Assembly (NCBI GenBank): GCA_002368175.1
Contig: AP018172.1
Coordinates: forward strand, 1,734,001 to 1,798,000
Source: Calothrix sp. NIES-2098
GTDB lineage: Bacteria > Cyanobacteriota > Cyanobacteriia > Cyanobacteriales > Nostocaceae
DNA: 64,000 nt
Direction: 5' to 3'
The stretch's first letter is position 1, and each line of letters opens with the position of its first letter. The notes beneath the pieces were generated by a model. That model was not told the DNA's origin. It was given only the letters and a program-made list of their open reading frames with translations, and ran no database searches. The translations under genes were made by a program, and so were the position numbers. This document shows positions 24,310 to 33,567 of the stretch, piece after piece.

Positions 24310-25146
24310 AACTTTCCTTTAGGGATTGTTGCTTTGTTTGGTACATAATTCAGTGACAGCTGCTTGCTTGAGGCTTGGTAGTTTCCCTAAGGGAGAAATG
24401 CACTCGTCCGGTAGCAAAACAAAAGTTTATGCTAATTTCTCATTAGAAGTTAAAATCAATGTCTAGCTGTCATTCCTTAGTTCCTGCTAGATAAATCTCA
24501 TAACAATACTGGCCTATGCACCCACCAACTATCTCCTCAGCTCCCCAACCTCTATATTCCTCATTTTTTTCTTGTTTACTAAATATGTCAAACTCACTCA
24601 AACTTTCTCAACCTGAACTCAGATTAAATCGTCAGCTAGACATCCCAAAATCTTAAATTTTTATTTAATTATCCAAAGTTTTTTAGACTTTATTGGTTGG
24701 GACTGATGTTAAAAATCGTAAGCTTACTGCTGAGTTTATCGGTTTTGATTAAGTTTCATGACTGACAATAAATTAGCAATTTAAAATTTGGAAATAATTT
24801 ACTTGATTTGTATAAAAGCATCTCATATACATAATCGATTGAATATCTATCAATAGGGTGAAAATCTTATACCCTATTTAGTAGATACAACAACTATTTA
24901 GAAGATAGTGGATGAAATGCTTTTATTGTGTATGCTGAGTATCTAATATTTAGGGCATGTATAGTTGAGTTGAATGGGGCGATGTGAATTACATAAGAGG
25001 AAACTTATCAAGTATTATGAGGGATAAAAGTATTGCGAATTACAGTTTACGCCTAGAATAGCAAAAAGTTAAATTCTCAAGGTAAAGGTAACTTTTGACG
25101 AACTACAAGAAAGGCATAAAAAAATCTATCTATTAAAATAGCAACT
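24310..25146. other. 837-bp gap between divergent sigma factor and priA
   Basis: It should contain both promoters. The recognisable structure is a nested palindrome at 24812-24926. A 23-codon ORF at 24585-24656 has no ribosome site or resemblance and is not called. Confidence 0.5.
24812..24926. repeat. Nested palindrome, 115 bp
   Basis: Outer arms 24812-24826 (ATAAAAGCATCTCAT) and 24912-24926 pair at 14 of 15 positions. An inner hairpin pairs TATCTA..AATAGGGT (24844-24859) with ACCCTATT..TAGATA (24871-24887). The two helices are coaxially nested, so either DNA cruciform or folded RNA is possible. It could be a small mobile palindrome or a leader structure upstream of priA. Confidence 0.6.
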
Positions 25147-27645
25147 ATGTATATTGATGGCGTAAATTTATCCCATTTGGTAGTTAATGAGCCTGGAGAA
25201 ATATATCAATCCAAGACAAGTATCGAGCGCTGGGTTGAAGTGTTGGTAGACTGTCCAGAGAATTCTGGGCTATATACTTATCACTTACCAGAGCAGTTAG
25301 AAATCAAACCAGGTGATATTTTAACTGTACCCTTTGGTACACAACAACTGGGAGGGATCGCCATTCGTTTATTGTCCCAGCCAAATCCCGATCTACCACT
25401 AGAGAAAATTCGGGATGTAGAAGATGTTGTGAGTGTAGGGTTTTTTCCCAATGGTTATTGGGAATTATTAAATAGAGTATCGACATATTACTATACGCCT
25501 TTAATTCAAGCGATTAGAGTAGCTTTACCGCCAGGATTGTTAGGGCGATCGCAATCTCGCCTCCGCCTCAAACCAGAAAACATTCCGCATGGTGCAGAGG
25601 AATTTCTTAATTCCACAGCAGCGCGTCAAATTCTCAAAATTCTCCAATCTCAAGCTACAGGAGACTATAGTTGCAAATTTCTTAAGCGCCAGGTGAAAGG
25701 ATTTAACTGGGGAAAAAAGAAATTACTTGAACGCGGTTGGGTAGAAAGCTATATAGAACTACCGAGATATTCTCGACCCCAGACGAAAACAGCAGTCACC
25801 TTAGTTGATGATGGATTACACCTTGACCTGAACAAACGTCAACGAGAAATTTTAAAAGTGCTACGGGATTGTGGCGGTGAGGTGTGGTTGAATGAGTTCC
25901 TGCAAATTTGCAAAACAACTACCCCTACCCTCAAAGGGCTAGAGCAAAAAGGCTGTATTGTAATTGAAGAACGGGAAGTATTAAGAAAAGAACAGGGGCC
26001 TGTAATTGTAAGCGATCGCCCTAAATCTTTAACTAGCGATCAATCTCACGCTTTAGCGAGAATCCAGGCACTAGATGGATATGCTCAAGTCTTATTGCAT
26101 GGGGTGACAGGTTCCGGGAAAACCGAAGTTTATTTACAAGCGATCGCACCTTTATTAGATCGAGGTAAATCCGCCCTAGTTTTAGTCCCAGAAATTGGAC
26201 TTACACCCCAGTTAACCGATCGTTTTCGTGCCCGTTTTGGTAACAAAGTTAACGTCTATCACAGCGCCCTTTCGGAAGGCGAACGTTACGACACGTGGCG
26301 ACAAATGCTTGCAGGCGAAGCCCAAGTAGTAATTGGTACGCGTAGTGCAATTTTTGCGCCCTTACCCAACTTGGGTTTAATCATCTTAGATGAAGAACAC
26401 GACAGCAGCTTTAAGCAAGACTCCCCCATCCCCACCTACCACGCCCGCACCGTTGCGCAATGGCGCGCCGAAATCGAAAATTGTCCCTTAGTATTAGGTT
26501 CGGCTACACCTTCCTTGGAAAGTTGGCTGAGTGTGAAACAAGACGCAAAGAATTTGTCCTCCCACTACCTCTCCCTTCCCGAACGCATCAACTCGCGTCC
26601 TTTACCGCCGATAGAAATAGTAGATATGCGGCGAGAGTTGCAAGAGGGAAATCGCTCAATATTTAGTAGATCCCTACAAACAGCATTGCAACAGCTGCTT
26701 GAAAGACAACAACAGGGAATTTTATTTATCCATCGCCGGGGACACAGTACTTTTGTCTCTTGCCGTAATTGTGGCTATGTGCTGGAATGTCCCCATTGTG
26801 ACGTATCGCTAGCCTATCACCACACTGAAGACGGAGCGCCGCAACTTTTACGCTGCCATTATTGTAATTATGGGCGATCGCATCCAAAATTCTGCCCTGA
26901 CTGCGCCTCCCCTTACCTCAAGTTCTTCGGTAGCGGTACTCAACGAGTAGCGCAAGAATTAAAGCGCGAATTTCCCCAACTTAATTGCATCCGTTTTGAT
27001 AGCGATACCACCCGCAACAAAGGCGCACACCGTACCCTCCTCACCCAGTTTGCTAATGGGGAAGCACATCTATTAATAGGTACGCAAATGCTCACCAAAG
27101 GTTTGGATTTACCTCAGGTGACACTTGTGGGTGTTGTGGCTGCTGACGGCTTGCTGCATCTTTCCGACTATCGCGCCAGCGAACGGGCATTTCAAACTTT
27201 AACCCAAGTAGCAGGACGGGCGGGGAGAGGCGACGATCCGGGTAGGGTAATTATCCAAACTTATAACCCAGAGCATGAGGTAATTGAAGCAGTCAAACGC
27301 CACGATTATCAAGCTTTCTCTACTTCCGAACTAGAACAAAGAGAAGCACTCAATTATCCTCCCTATGGCAGGTTGATTTTGTTGCGATTGAGTAGTTTAG
27401 ATCCGATTCAAGTGCAAAATACTGCGCAAATCATAGCTACAAAATTAAATACAGAAGAAGGATTTGAGATTTTAGGGCCAGCACCAGCTAGCATTTTACG
27501 AGTAGCTAATCGTTATCGCTGGCAGATATTAATTAAATTTGCGCCTGATGATTTACCACAATTACCAGATTGGGAAGAAGTGCGATCGCTCTGCCCTGCA
27601 TCTGTAAGCTTAACCATTGATATAGACCCATTAAACATTATGTAA
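25147..27645 (+). CDS. priA: Primosomal protein N' (replication restart helicase PriA)
   Basis: An 832-residue superfamily 2 helicase. Residues about 30-230 form the 3'-DNA-binding and winged-helix parts. Walker A GVTGSGKTE is at 319-327 and the DEEH box is at 415-418. The zinc-binding insertion starts at C539 (CRNCGYVLECPHC.., then CHYC and CPDC), eight cysteines in all. Later motifs include LIGTQMLTKGLD and QVAGRAGRG. PriA recognises stalled forks and reloads the replicative helicase. About 30 residues longer at the N-terminus than some orthologues, which is common in cyanobacteria. A promoter lies in the long upstream gap. Confidence 0.95.
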   Translation: MYIDGVNLSHLVVNEPGEIYQSKTSIERWVEVLVDCPENSGLYTYHLPEQLEIKPGDILTVPFGTQQLGGIAIRLLSQPNPDLPLEKIRDVEDVVSVGFFPNGYWELLNRVSTYYYTPLIQAIRVALPPGLLGRSQSRLRLKPENIPHGAEEFLNSTAARQILKILQSQATGDYSCKFLKRQVKGFNWGKKKLLERGWVESYIELPRYSRPQTKTAVTLVDDGLHLDLNKRQREILKVLRDCGGEVWLNEFLQICKTTTPTLKGLEQKGCIVIEEREVLRKEQGPVIVSDRPKSLTSDQSHALARIQALDGYAQVLLHGVTGSGKTEVYLQAIAPLLDRGKSALVLVPEIGLTPQLTDRFRARFGNKVNVYHSALSEGERYDTWRQMLAGEAQVVIGTRSAIFAPLPNLGLIILDEEHDSSFKQDSPIPTYHARTVAQWRAEIENCPLVLGSATPSLESWLSVKQDAKNLSSHYLSLPERINSRPLPPIEIVDMRRELQEGNRSIFSRSLQTALQQLLERQQQGILFIHRRGHSTFVSCRNCGYVLECPHCDVSLAYHHTEDGAPQLLRCHYCNYGRSHPKFCPDCASPYLKFFGSGTQRVAQELKREFPQLNCIRFDSDTTRNKGAHRTLLTQFANGEAHLLIGTQMLTKGLDLPQVTLVGVVAADGLLHLSDYRASERAFQTLTQVAGRAGRGDDPGRVIIQTYNPEHEVIEAVKRHDYQAFSTSELEQREALNYPPYGRLILLRLSSLDPIQVQNTAQIIATKLNTEEGFEILGPAPASILRVANRYRWQILIKFAPDDLPQLPDWEEVRSLCPASVSLTIDIDPLNIM

Positions 27646-27648
27646 TTA

Positions 27649-27672
27649 AAGGGCAGGATTTACCCGCCCCTT
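27649..27672. terminator. Imperfect hairpin between priA and the RTX gene
   Basis: AAGGGCAGG and CCGCCCCTT pair with one bulge and one mismatch around ATTTAC, right after the priA stop and before the convergent RTX gene stop. Likely a shared terminator. Confidence 0.5.
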
Positions 27673-27707
27673 ACTTTGGTTATATTAACTTGGTGAGAGT
27701 ATCCTAA

Positions 27708-30700
27708 CTACTGAATTAGGAAATCATTGGCTGAGAGTGATGGACTATTAGTGAATGTGGCAAATTGAGCACCTGTACCAAAGCCATCTAAAACACCATT
27801 TTCGTTATAAAACAATTTACCATTGGCAGAATTGTAAACGATCGTGGCACTACTAATGGCAGCGGCAGCATCAGTTGTAACTTGGATAAACTCATTTGCA
27901 ACACTGAAACCATTGCCAGCAATACTGGTAAGTGCAGTGAATGTATTCTTGTACAGAACAATTTTGTCACTATTCAGAGTAAAGTCAGCGATCGTGTCAA
28001 CTCCAATAGCACCGCTATTAAAAGCAGAGTTGAGATTATAAACTAATTGATCGTTGCCAGTTCCACTTAATAAATAGTCATTACCAGCCCCACCTACCAA
28101 AACGTCGTTATCATTACCGCCCAGTAGCGAGTCATTGCCATCACCACCGACCAAGCTATCATTGCCTGTACCACCATCGAGAATATCATTCCCCGCGCCA
28201 GCACTGAGAGTGTCGTTACCATCGCCACCTTGAAGATTATCCTTACCCACACCACTTGCGAGACTGTCATTTCCCCCTAAGCCGTAAACTAAGTTATCAC
28301 CATCTCCAGCCAGCAGGGAATTATCAGCGTTGTTGCCTTTGATGGTATTGTTGAGTTCGTTGCCAGTAGCATCGATCGCAGCAGTTCCCGTTAGGATGAG
28401 ATTTTCTAAATTTTTGCCAACAAAGCTGTAAGTAATTGCCGCGTAGACAGTATCCTTACCAGTAGTGGCGTTCTCATCAACGATGTCACTAGCGCTATCA
28501 ATATAGTAGATGTCATCGCCATCGCCGCCGACCAAGCTATCATTGCCTGTACCACCATCGAGAATATCGTTCCCCGCGCCAGCAGTGAGAGTATCGTTAC
28601 CATCGCCGCCATACAGGCTATCCTTCCCCACACCACTTGAGAGACTGTCATTCCCCCCTAAACCGTAAACTAAGTTATCACCATCTCCAGCCAACAGGGA
28701 ATTATCAGCGTTGTTGCCTTTGATGGTATTGTTGAGTTCGTTGCCAGTAGCATCGATCGCAGCAGTTCCCGTTAGGATGAGATTTTCTAAATTTTTGCCA
28801 ACAAAGCTGTAAGTAACTGCCGCGTAAACCGTATCCTTACCAGTAGTGGCGTTCTCATCAACGATGTCGCTAGCGCTATCAATATAATAGGTGTCATCGC
28901 CATCACCGCCTACCAAGCTATCATTGCCTGTACCACCATCGAGAATATCGTTCCCTGCGCCAGCAGTGAGAGTGTCGTTACCATCGCCACCTTGAAGATT
29001 ATCCTTCCCTGCGCCACTTGCGAGACTGTCATTTCCCCCTAAGCCGTAAACTAAGTTATCACCTTCTCCAGCCAACAGGGAATTATCAGCGTTATTACCT
29101 TTGATGGTATTGTTGAGTTCGTTGCCAGTAGCATCGATCGCAGCAGTTCCCGTCAGGATGAGATTTTCTAAATTTTTGCCAACCAAGCTGTAAGTAATTG
29201 CCGCGTAAACCGTATCCTTACCAGTAGTGGCGTTCTCATCAACAATGTCACTAGCGCTATCAATATAGTAGATGTCATCGCCATCACCGCCTACCAAGCG
29301 ATCATTGCCTGTACCACCATCGAGAATATCGTTCCCCGCACCGCCAGTGAGAGTGTCGTTACCATTACCACCTTGAAGATTATCATTGCCTGCACCGCCA
29401 GTGAGAGTATCGTTGCCATCGCCACCTTGAAGATTATCGTTACCTTCACCACCACTGAGGCTGTCCGCACCAACTCCACCTAGAATCAAATCATTCCCAG
29501 TGCTGCCTATTGAGTTAATTGTGCCTGCAAAAGTTCTCAAATCGAAGTTCTCAAAGTTGGAAACGAGTAACCCAGGAATTCCTTGAAGTTGATTACTGGA
29601 ATTACTTAAATCAATAGTAAGAATGTTGGCACTACTACCACTGAGAATGAAGGTATCTATTCCAGCCCCACCATTAATAGTGTCATTTTGTTGGAGATTC
29701 GCAATATTAGCGCTAACCCTATCTAAGCCATCTTTGCCATCAAAAATATCTGTTTTAGTTGTAGCAACAAATGCCTCGTTGGCACTTGTGCCAGTAAATA
29801 TATTTACTGGGTTAATGGTAATGCCAGCAGTCTCGACATCCGTACTGAATGGTGTTGTACCACCACCAACAGCAGTATTTACACCAGCAGTACCACTAGC
29901 TAAACCATCTGTTCCATCCCATCCACGAAACTTGATACCAGCTGTACCATTAGAGTCTGTAGCGGGTACAAAGCGGACTCTGTTATTTGTTTCAAGTGTT
30001 ATATTTTTGAGGTTAACATCTGCTTGTGCAGCAGTAGTATTATCACCTAAAAATATAAAGTTAGTTCTTTCGTAGGGGTCATAGGGTAGGGATGTTCCTA
30101 ACGGCCCAGCAGAGGTGTGGTCAAAAGCTGTATAGTTACGTAAAATGCCTGTGAGAATTGGTACTTTGCCACCCGCAGCAAATAGAGAATATGTATCACC
30201 TTTAATCGTTAAATCGTAGTGAGAGAGTGTACTCATAGTGTCGTAGGAGGCACTCTCTGTAGCACTGTGAGTAAACAATGTTCTAGTAGAACCCGGAGCC
30301 ACGTTAGGCCCATCGTTTTGTGCCCAAATTTGATCTCCCCAAAAGCCAAGTTCAATTGCTTTGGTATTATCGCTAGTCACAACAATGACGCTGAAACCTG
30401 CTCGGTCTTGAATTCCATCATTGTTATCATCTTGGCTGTGGCTTTCGCTGTTGATTTTCAGATCGAAACTCACTGTAAAGCCTTTATTAGCATCAAGAAC
30501 GGGCAATGCAGGATTTAGCTGAATTGGCAGACCAGCATTGTAGTTGCTATAACCAGCACCCCCAAACTGAGTACTGACTAGTTTAGTTTCATAACCAGTT
30601 GTGGTCTGGACGATGCTTTGAGTCCCACCCAGAGGCACGCTACTTCCGAGTGCGGGTGAAGCTCCAAACTGGAGCCAGCCTTGGGTGTTGGGCGTGCTAC

Positions 30701-32147
30701 CTAAAGAGCTATTGTAGAGGGGTACTAAGCCTGTCAGAAGCGTTGCTGAATTATTTGATACAGAACCGAAGTTAGTCCAACTAGTACCGCCATCATTAGA
30801 GTATTGCCATGTACCGTTGCCAGTCAGTTCAGTTACAGCAATCCCTTGAGTATTATTATTAATATCGGATATGCGGTTTTTAATCAGATCGGCAACTAAA
30901 ATCCCACTATTACTAGTGTTGGGAATATTTTGATAAATAGTTGGTAACGTCGAATTACCCGTTATATCCAGGATAGGAGCGCTGTTGACCCGCAAGCTAT
31001 TAATCCAAGTAGTGTTAAATCCACCATTGGCTAGGCCGGGATTAGCACCCGCAGAAACAAAATCAGCTGACCAGTTCGTAGCGACCTCTGCACCTGATGC
31101 TGTATCACTTAGGTAAGCACTAGCTCGTCCCACTGGCAATGATAATGTAGGCCCGGCAGGAGTATTGCGTGGCAATTTATGTATTACAGTACTGCTATTG
31201 TTGATTAGCCGAGGTATATCAGTACTACTAGCGTTATCAAACGCACCCGTTGTGCTATTCCAGCCTGTATTACGGGTAACTGCAAAAAGTCCGGTATTAT
31301 TCAGTGATGATATTTGTAATACATAGTCTCCAGATGTAGGGTTATAAGTTAAGTCTGGAGTAATAGTGGCATCAACATCAGCTCCGTTATATAGCACAAT
31401 TAAAGTTCCGGCTTTCAAGGAACTAAAGCCAGAGCCAGTTAAAGTGATATCTAGCGAGCCATTACTATCAGTCAATTTGTGATTTTGCAGGTCGAGGTTA
31501 TCGGTGACAACGAGAATTTCAACCCATTCTTTTGTTCCATTACTACCTTGGGAAAATTCATTGATAATTACGTCCCCAGGATTGGCTAAAACAGAATTGT
31601 AAGCCTGCATTACCTCCGGTTGAAATGCCAGGCTAGCTTTAATTTCCCCAGTGCTAAAGTCTAGATCCCAATTACCGCCTAAAGCTGCACTGCCGATTTT
31701 ATTAGTAGAAGCAGCAACATTTGCTCCAGTCAGCCGACTGATCTGCTGTACAAATTTTGTGCCTTCTTTGCTAGCTACATCACAGCTATAAAGTAAGATC
31801 TCAGCATCATTGGTTAAAACATTTGCCCATTGCTGCAACTGCTTTGCATAAAAGTTTAAATTATCCCTATTTAGTTGAGTTGCCCCTATTTGTAAGCTAC
31901 CTTCACTCCCATGACAGACAATGTGAACTGATTGAAATTTACCTGCTGTTAATGACTCGGTGATTTGTACGACACCATCTTTTATAGAGTCAAGAATTAC
32001 AACTTCATAGCCTGGTTTTATCCCAACTATCAGGCTTTGATAATCAATAACTGACTTGTCTATAAAGACAATATCTTTAATTTGAAGTTGTACTACATCA
32101 GCTAGATAAGTGGGGGTTTGAGAATTTGCCTTTTCTACTACTTTCAT
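27708..32147 (-). CDS. DUF4347, lamin-tail and RTX calcium-binding repeat protein
   Basis: A 1479-residue protein. Residues about 20-170 match DUF4347 as I recall it (FIDKSVIDYQSL, VHIVCHGSEGSLQIG, LLYSCDVA). Residues about 190-300 look like a lamin-tail domain (VIINEFSQGSNGTKEWVEIL). A large beta-rich region follows, then from about residue 890 to 1400 many glycine-aspartate nonapeptides (GGAGNDxLxGGxGND) that bind calcium once outside the cell. It ends with a C-terminal domain typical of type I secretion substrates (LFYNENGVLDGFGTGAQFA..). It is probably exported by a HlyB/D-TolC system. Residues about 946-1326 are three near-identical 127-residue repeats (381-bp DNA units). Role unknown: adhesion, surface layer or enzyme carrier are possible. 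Confidence 0.9.
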   Translation of the reverse strand: MKVVEKANSQTPTYLADVVQLQIKDIVFIDKSVIDYQSLIVGIKPGYEVVILDSIKDGVVQITESLTAGKFQSVHIVCHGSEGSLQIGATQLNRDNLNFYAKQLQQWANVLTNDAEILLYSCDVASKEGTKFVQQISRLTGANVAASTNKIGSAALGGNWDLDFSTGEIKASLAFQPEVMQAYNSVLANPGDVIINEFSQGSNGTKEWVEILVVTDNLDLQNHKLTDSNGSLDITLTGSGFSSLKAGTLIVLYNGADVDATITPDLTYNPTSGDYVLQISSLNNTGLFAVTRNTGWNSTTGAFDNASSTDIPRLINNSSTVIHKLPRNTPAGPTLSLPVGRASAYLSDTASGAEVATNWSADFVSAGANPGLANGGFNTTWINSLRVNSAPILDITGNSTLPTIYQNIPNTSNSGILVADLIKNRISDINNNTQGIAVTELTGNGTWQYSNDGGTSWTNFGSVSNNSATLLTGLVPLYNSSLGSTPNTQGWLQFGASPALGSSVPLGGTQSIVQTTTGYETKLVSTQFGGAGYSNYNAGLPIQLNPALPVLDANKGFTVSFDLKINSESHSQDDNNDGIQDRAGFSVIVVTSDNTKAIELGFWGDQIWAQNDGPNVAPGSTRTLFTHSATESASYDTMSTLSHYDLTIKGDTYSLFAAGGKVPILTGILRNYTAFDHTSAGPLGTSLPYDPYERTNFIFLGDNTTAAQADVNLKNITLETNNRVRFVPATDSNGTAGIKFRGWDGTDGLASGTAGVNTAVGGGTTPFSTDVETAGITINPVNIFTGTSANEAFVATTKTDIFDGKDGLDRVSANIANLQQNDTINGGAGIDTFILSGSSANILTIDLSNSSNQLQGIPGLLVSNFENFDLRTFAGTINSIGSTGNDLILGGVGADSLSGGEGNDNLQGGDGNDTLTGGAGNDNLQGGNGNDTLTGGAGNDILDGGTGNDRLVGGDGDDIYYIDSASDIVDENATTGKDTVYAAITYSLVGKNLENLILTGTAAIDATGNELNNTIKGNNADNSLLAGEGDNLVYGLGGNDSLASGAGKDNLQGGDGNDTLTAGAGNDILDGGTGNDSLVGGDGDDTYYIDSASDIVDENATTGKDTVYAAVTYSFVGKNLENLILTGTAAIDATGNELNNTIKGNNADNSLLAGDGDNLVYGLGGNDSLSSGVGKDSLYGGDGNDTLTAGAGNDILDGGTGNDSLVGGDGDDIYYIDSASDIVDENATTGKDTVYAAITYSFVGKNLENLILTGTAAIDATGNELNNTIKGNNADNSLLAGDGDNLVYGLGGNDSLASGVGKDNLQGGDGNDTLSAGAGNDILDGGTGNDSLVGGDGNDSLLGGNDNDVLVGGAGNDYLLSGTGNDQLVYNLNSAFNSGAIGVDTIADFTLNSDKIVLYKNTFTALTSIAGNGFSVANEFIQVTTDAAAAISSATIVYNSANGKLFYNENGVLDGFGTGAQFATFTNSPSLSANDFLIQ
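28171..29313. repeat. Three 381-bp tandem repeats inside the RTX gene
   Basis: The phrase CCACCATCGAGAATATC recurs at 28171 (one base different), 28552, 28933 and 29314, exactly 381 bp apart. Each unit encodes 127 residues combining RTX nonapeptides with a block that contains IDSASDIVDENATTGKDTVY. Near-identity at DNA level points to recent duplication or ongoing conversion. Confidence 0.95.
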
Positions 32148-33567
32148 GATGATTGCGCTCAGTAAATAAAATGTGAGAACACAGACAGCATTAAATAGAA
32201 AGCGCCTGGCGAGCCATTCGCTTCCATCCTCAATGAAATTGGTAATTAGAACCTTTTATGTTTGCAAAGAAGCCAAATCTAACTCAGTACACGCTAGATG
32301 GGATACCTTTTTTAGAAAAATTAAGCTTTTTATTATATAAATTTATGAAATAAATATCACAAAAGCTACTGTGTTTTTACGGTACGGAGTTGAAGGCACT
32401 TTCGAGCGAAATTAAGCAAGAAATGGCAAAACTCAGCTTTAGTGCTAATTTCCTTGACAAATAAGATCTTGGGAATAAAGTTGCCGAGTGTCTAAATTCC
32501 CGATAAATTCATAGTCTTTACAAAGTCAGAATGAAAAATTTAAGATTTTTTATATAAAATATTAAAGTTTTAGTTTTTGAGCTAATAAGTGGATCGATAG
32601 CTCTGGTGCGAATACTCGCTTTGCGATCGCTAAAATGGTGGCTGAGGGCATTGCCTTAAGATTGCCCTTTGGAAAACAAATGCCTAATGGCAAGCACTCC
32701 GATTAGGAGACGCTGAACGAACGCGCGTAACAGCTTAGTTGTAATTGGGCGTATAAATGTGCTTGTTTAGCAAAGATTGATAGCTACGTAATTTTGGCTG
32801 CGTCGGCTGAAAATTTTTTTAACAAGAATACTAATGTTATAGATAATCGATTTGTTAGCTCATTAATCAGTCAACCCTCTCTAGAGGTATTAAGTTAAAT
32901 ACAGAAGGTGGAATAATTAGGTTCGCTTTTTAACCTATAGTAATAAATTAAACTCAGTTGCTTTCTGGGATTTTAGCAATTTTTAAGGACAGCAATTTCT
33001 TACATATCAATCTAAAATTCACGCTAATTCAATTGCTATAAATGAGCAATTCTTATTTTGGCAATTATTTTAATGCGTACACAATACAATTTAGCAACTA
33101 GCCCTGTTTTATAAATAGGATTAATTGCGTTTAGCATCTAGAATTTTAGTGCTGTGGAAATAGTAGTAACTGTTTTCGCCAAAAATTTTAAATATGCAAT
33201 ATAATTTTTTGCTAACTTCAGCGACCCTAAGACCGACCAAGTGAAAACTGTGTCACCTTATACTTTACAAGCGGAGGATGGTGTAATAAAAATATCATGA
33301 GCCACTGTATAGATGAATGTATATATAAAAGTAGCAACATCAGAAAATGTATTGTATAAACAAATAGTACTTTGGAAACAGATAAATGAGAAAAAGAAAA
33401 TTTAAGTGTTCTTAGCAGAAACTTCAAAAACATCTGGAAATAGTAAAAAATAAAAATAGTAATTCCAGATTAATGAATTGACTTTATATGAGACATTACG
33501 GGGCAGTTGATGTATTAATTGTCATAATTAACTGTCTAGAACTTAAATTTAATTGAGCGCAAAATAT
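32148..33567. other. 1.4-kb intergenic region upstream of kdpA
   Basis: It separates the divergent RTX gene and the kdp operon and should hold both promoters. Around 32640-32720 there is a GC-richer patch (GGGCATTGCCTTAAGATTGCCC, an imperfect palindrome, followed by CAAATGCCTAATGGCAAGC) that looks like a remnant of an interspersed repeat. No supported gene or kdp regulatory site was recognised. Confidence 0.5.

Noticed and set aside
24585..24656. 23-codon ORF in the sigma factor-priA gap
   Set aside because: No ribosome site and no resemblance to a known small protein.
29623..30075. 150-residue + strand ORF
   Set aside because: Lies antisense inside the RTX gene; low-complexity shadow.
33227..33433. 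68-residue minus-strand hydrophobic ORF upstream of kdpA
   Set aside because: AT-rich chance ORF with repeated Leu/Phe and no start signal; not a KdpF.
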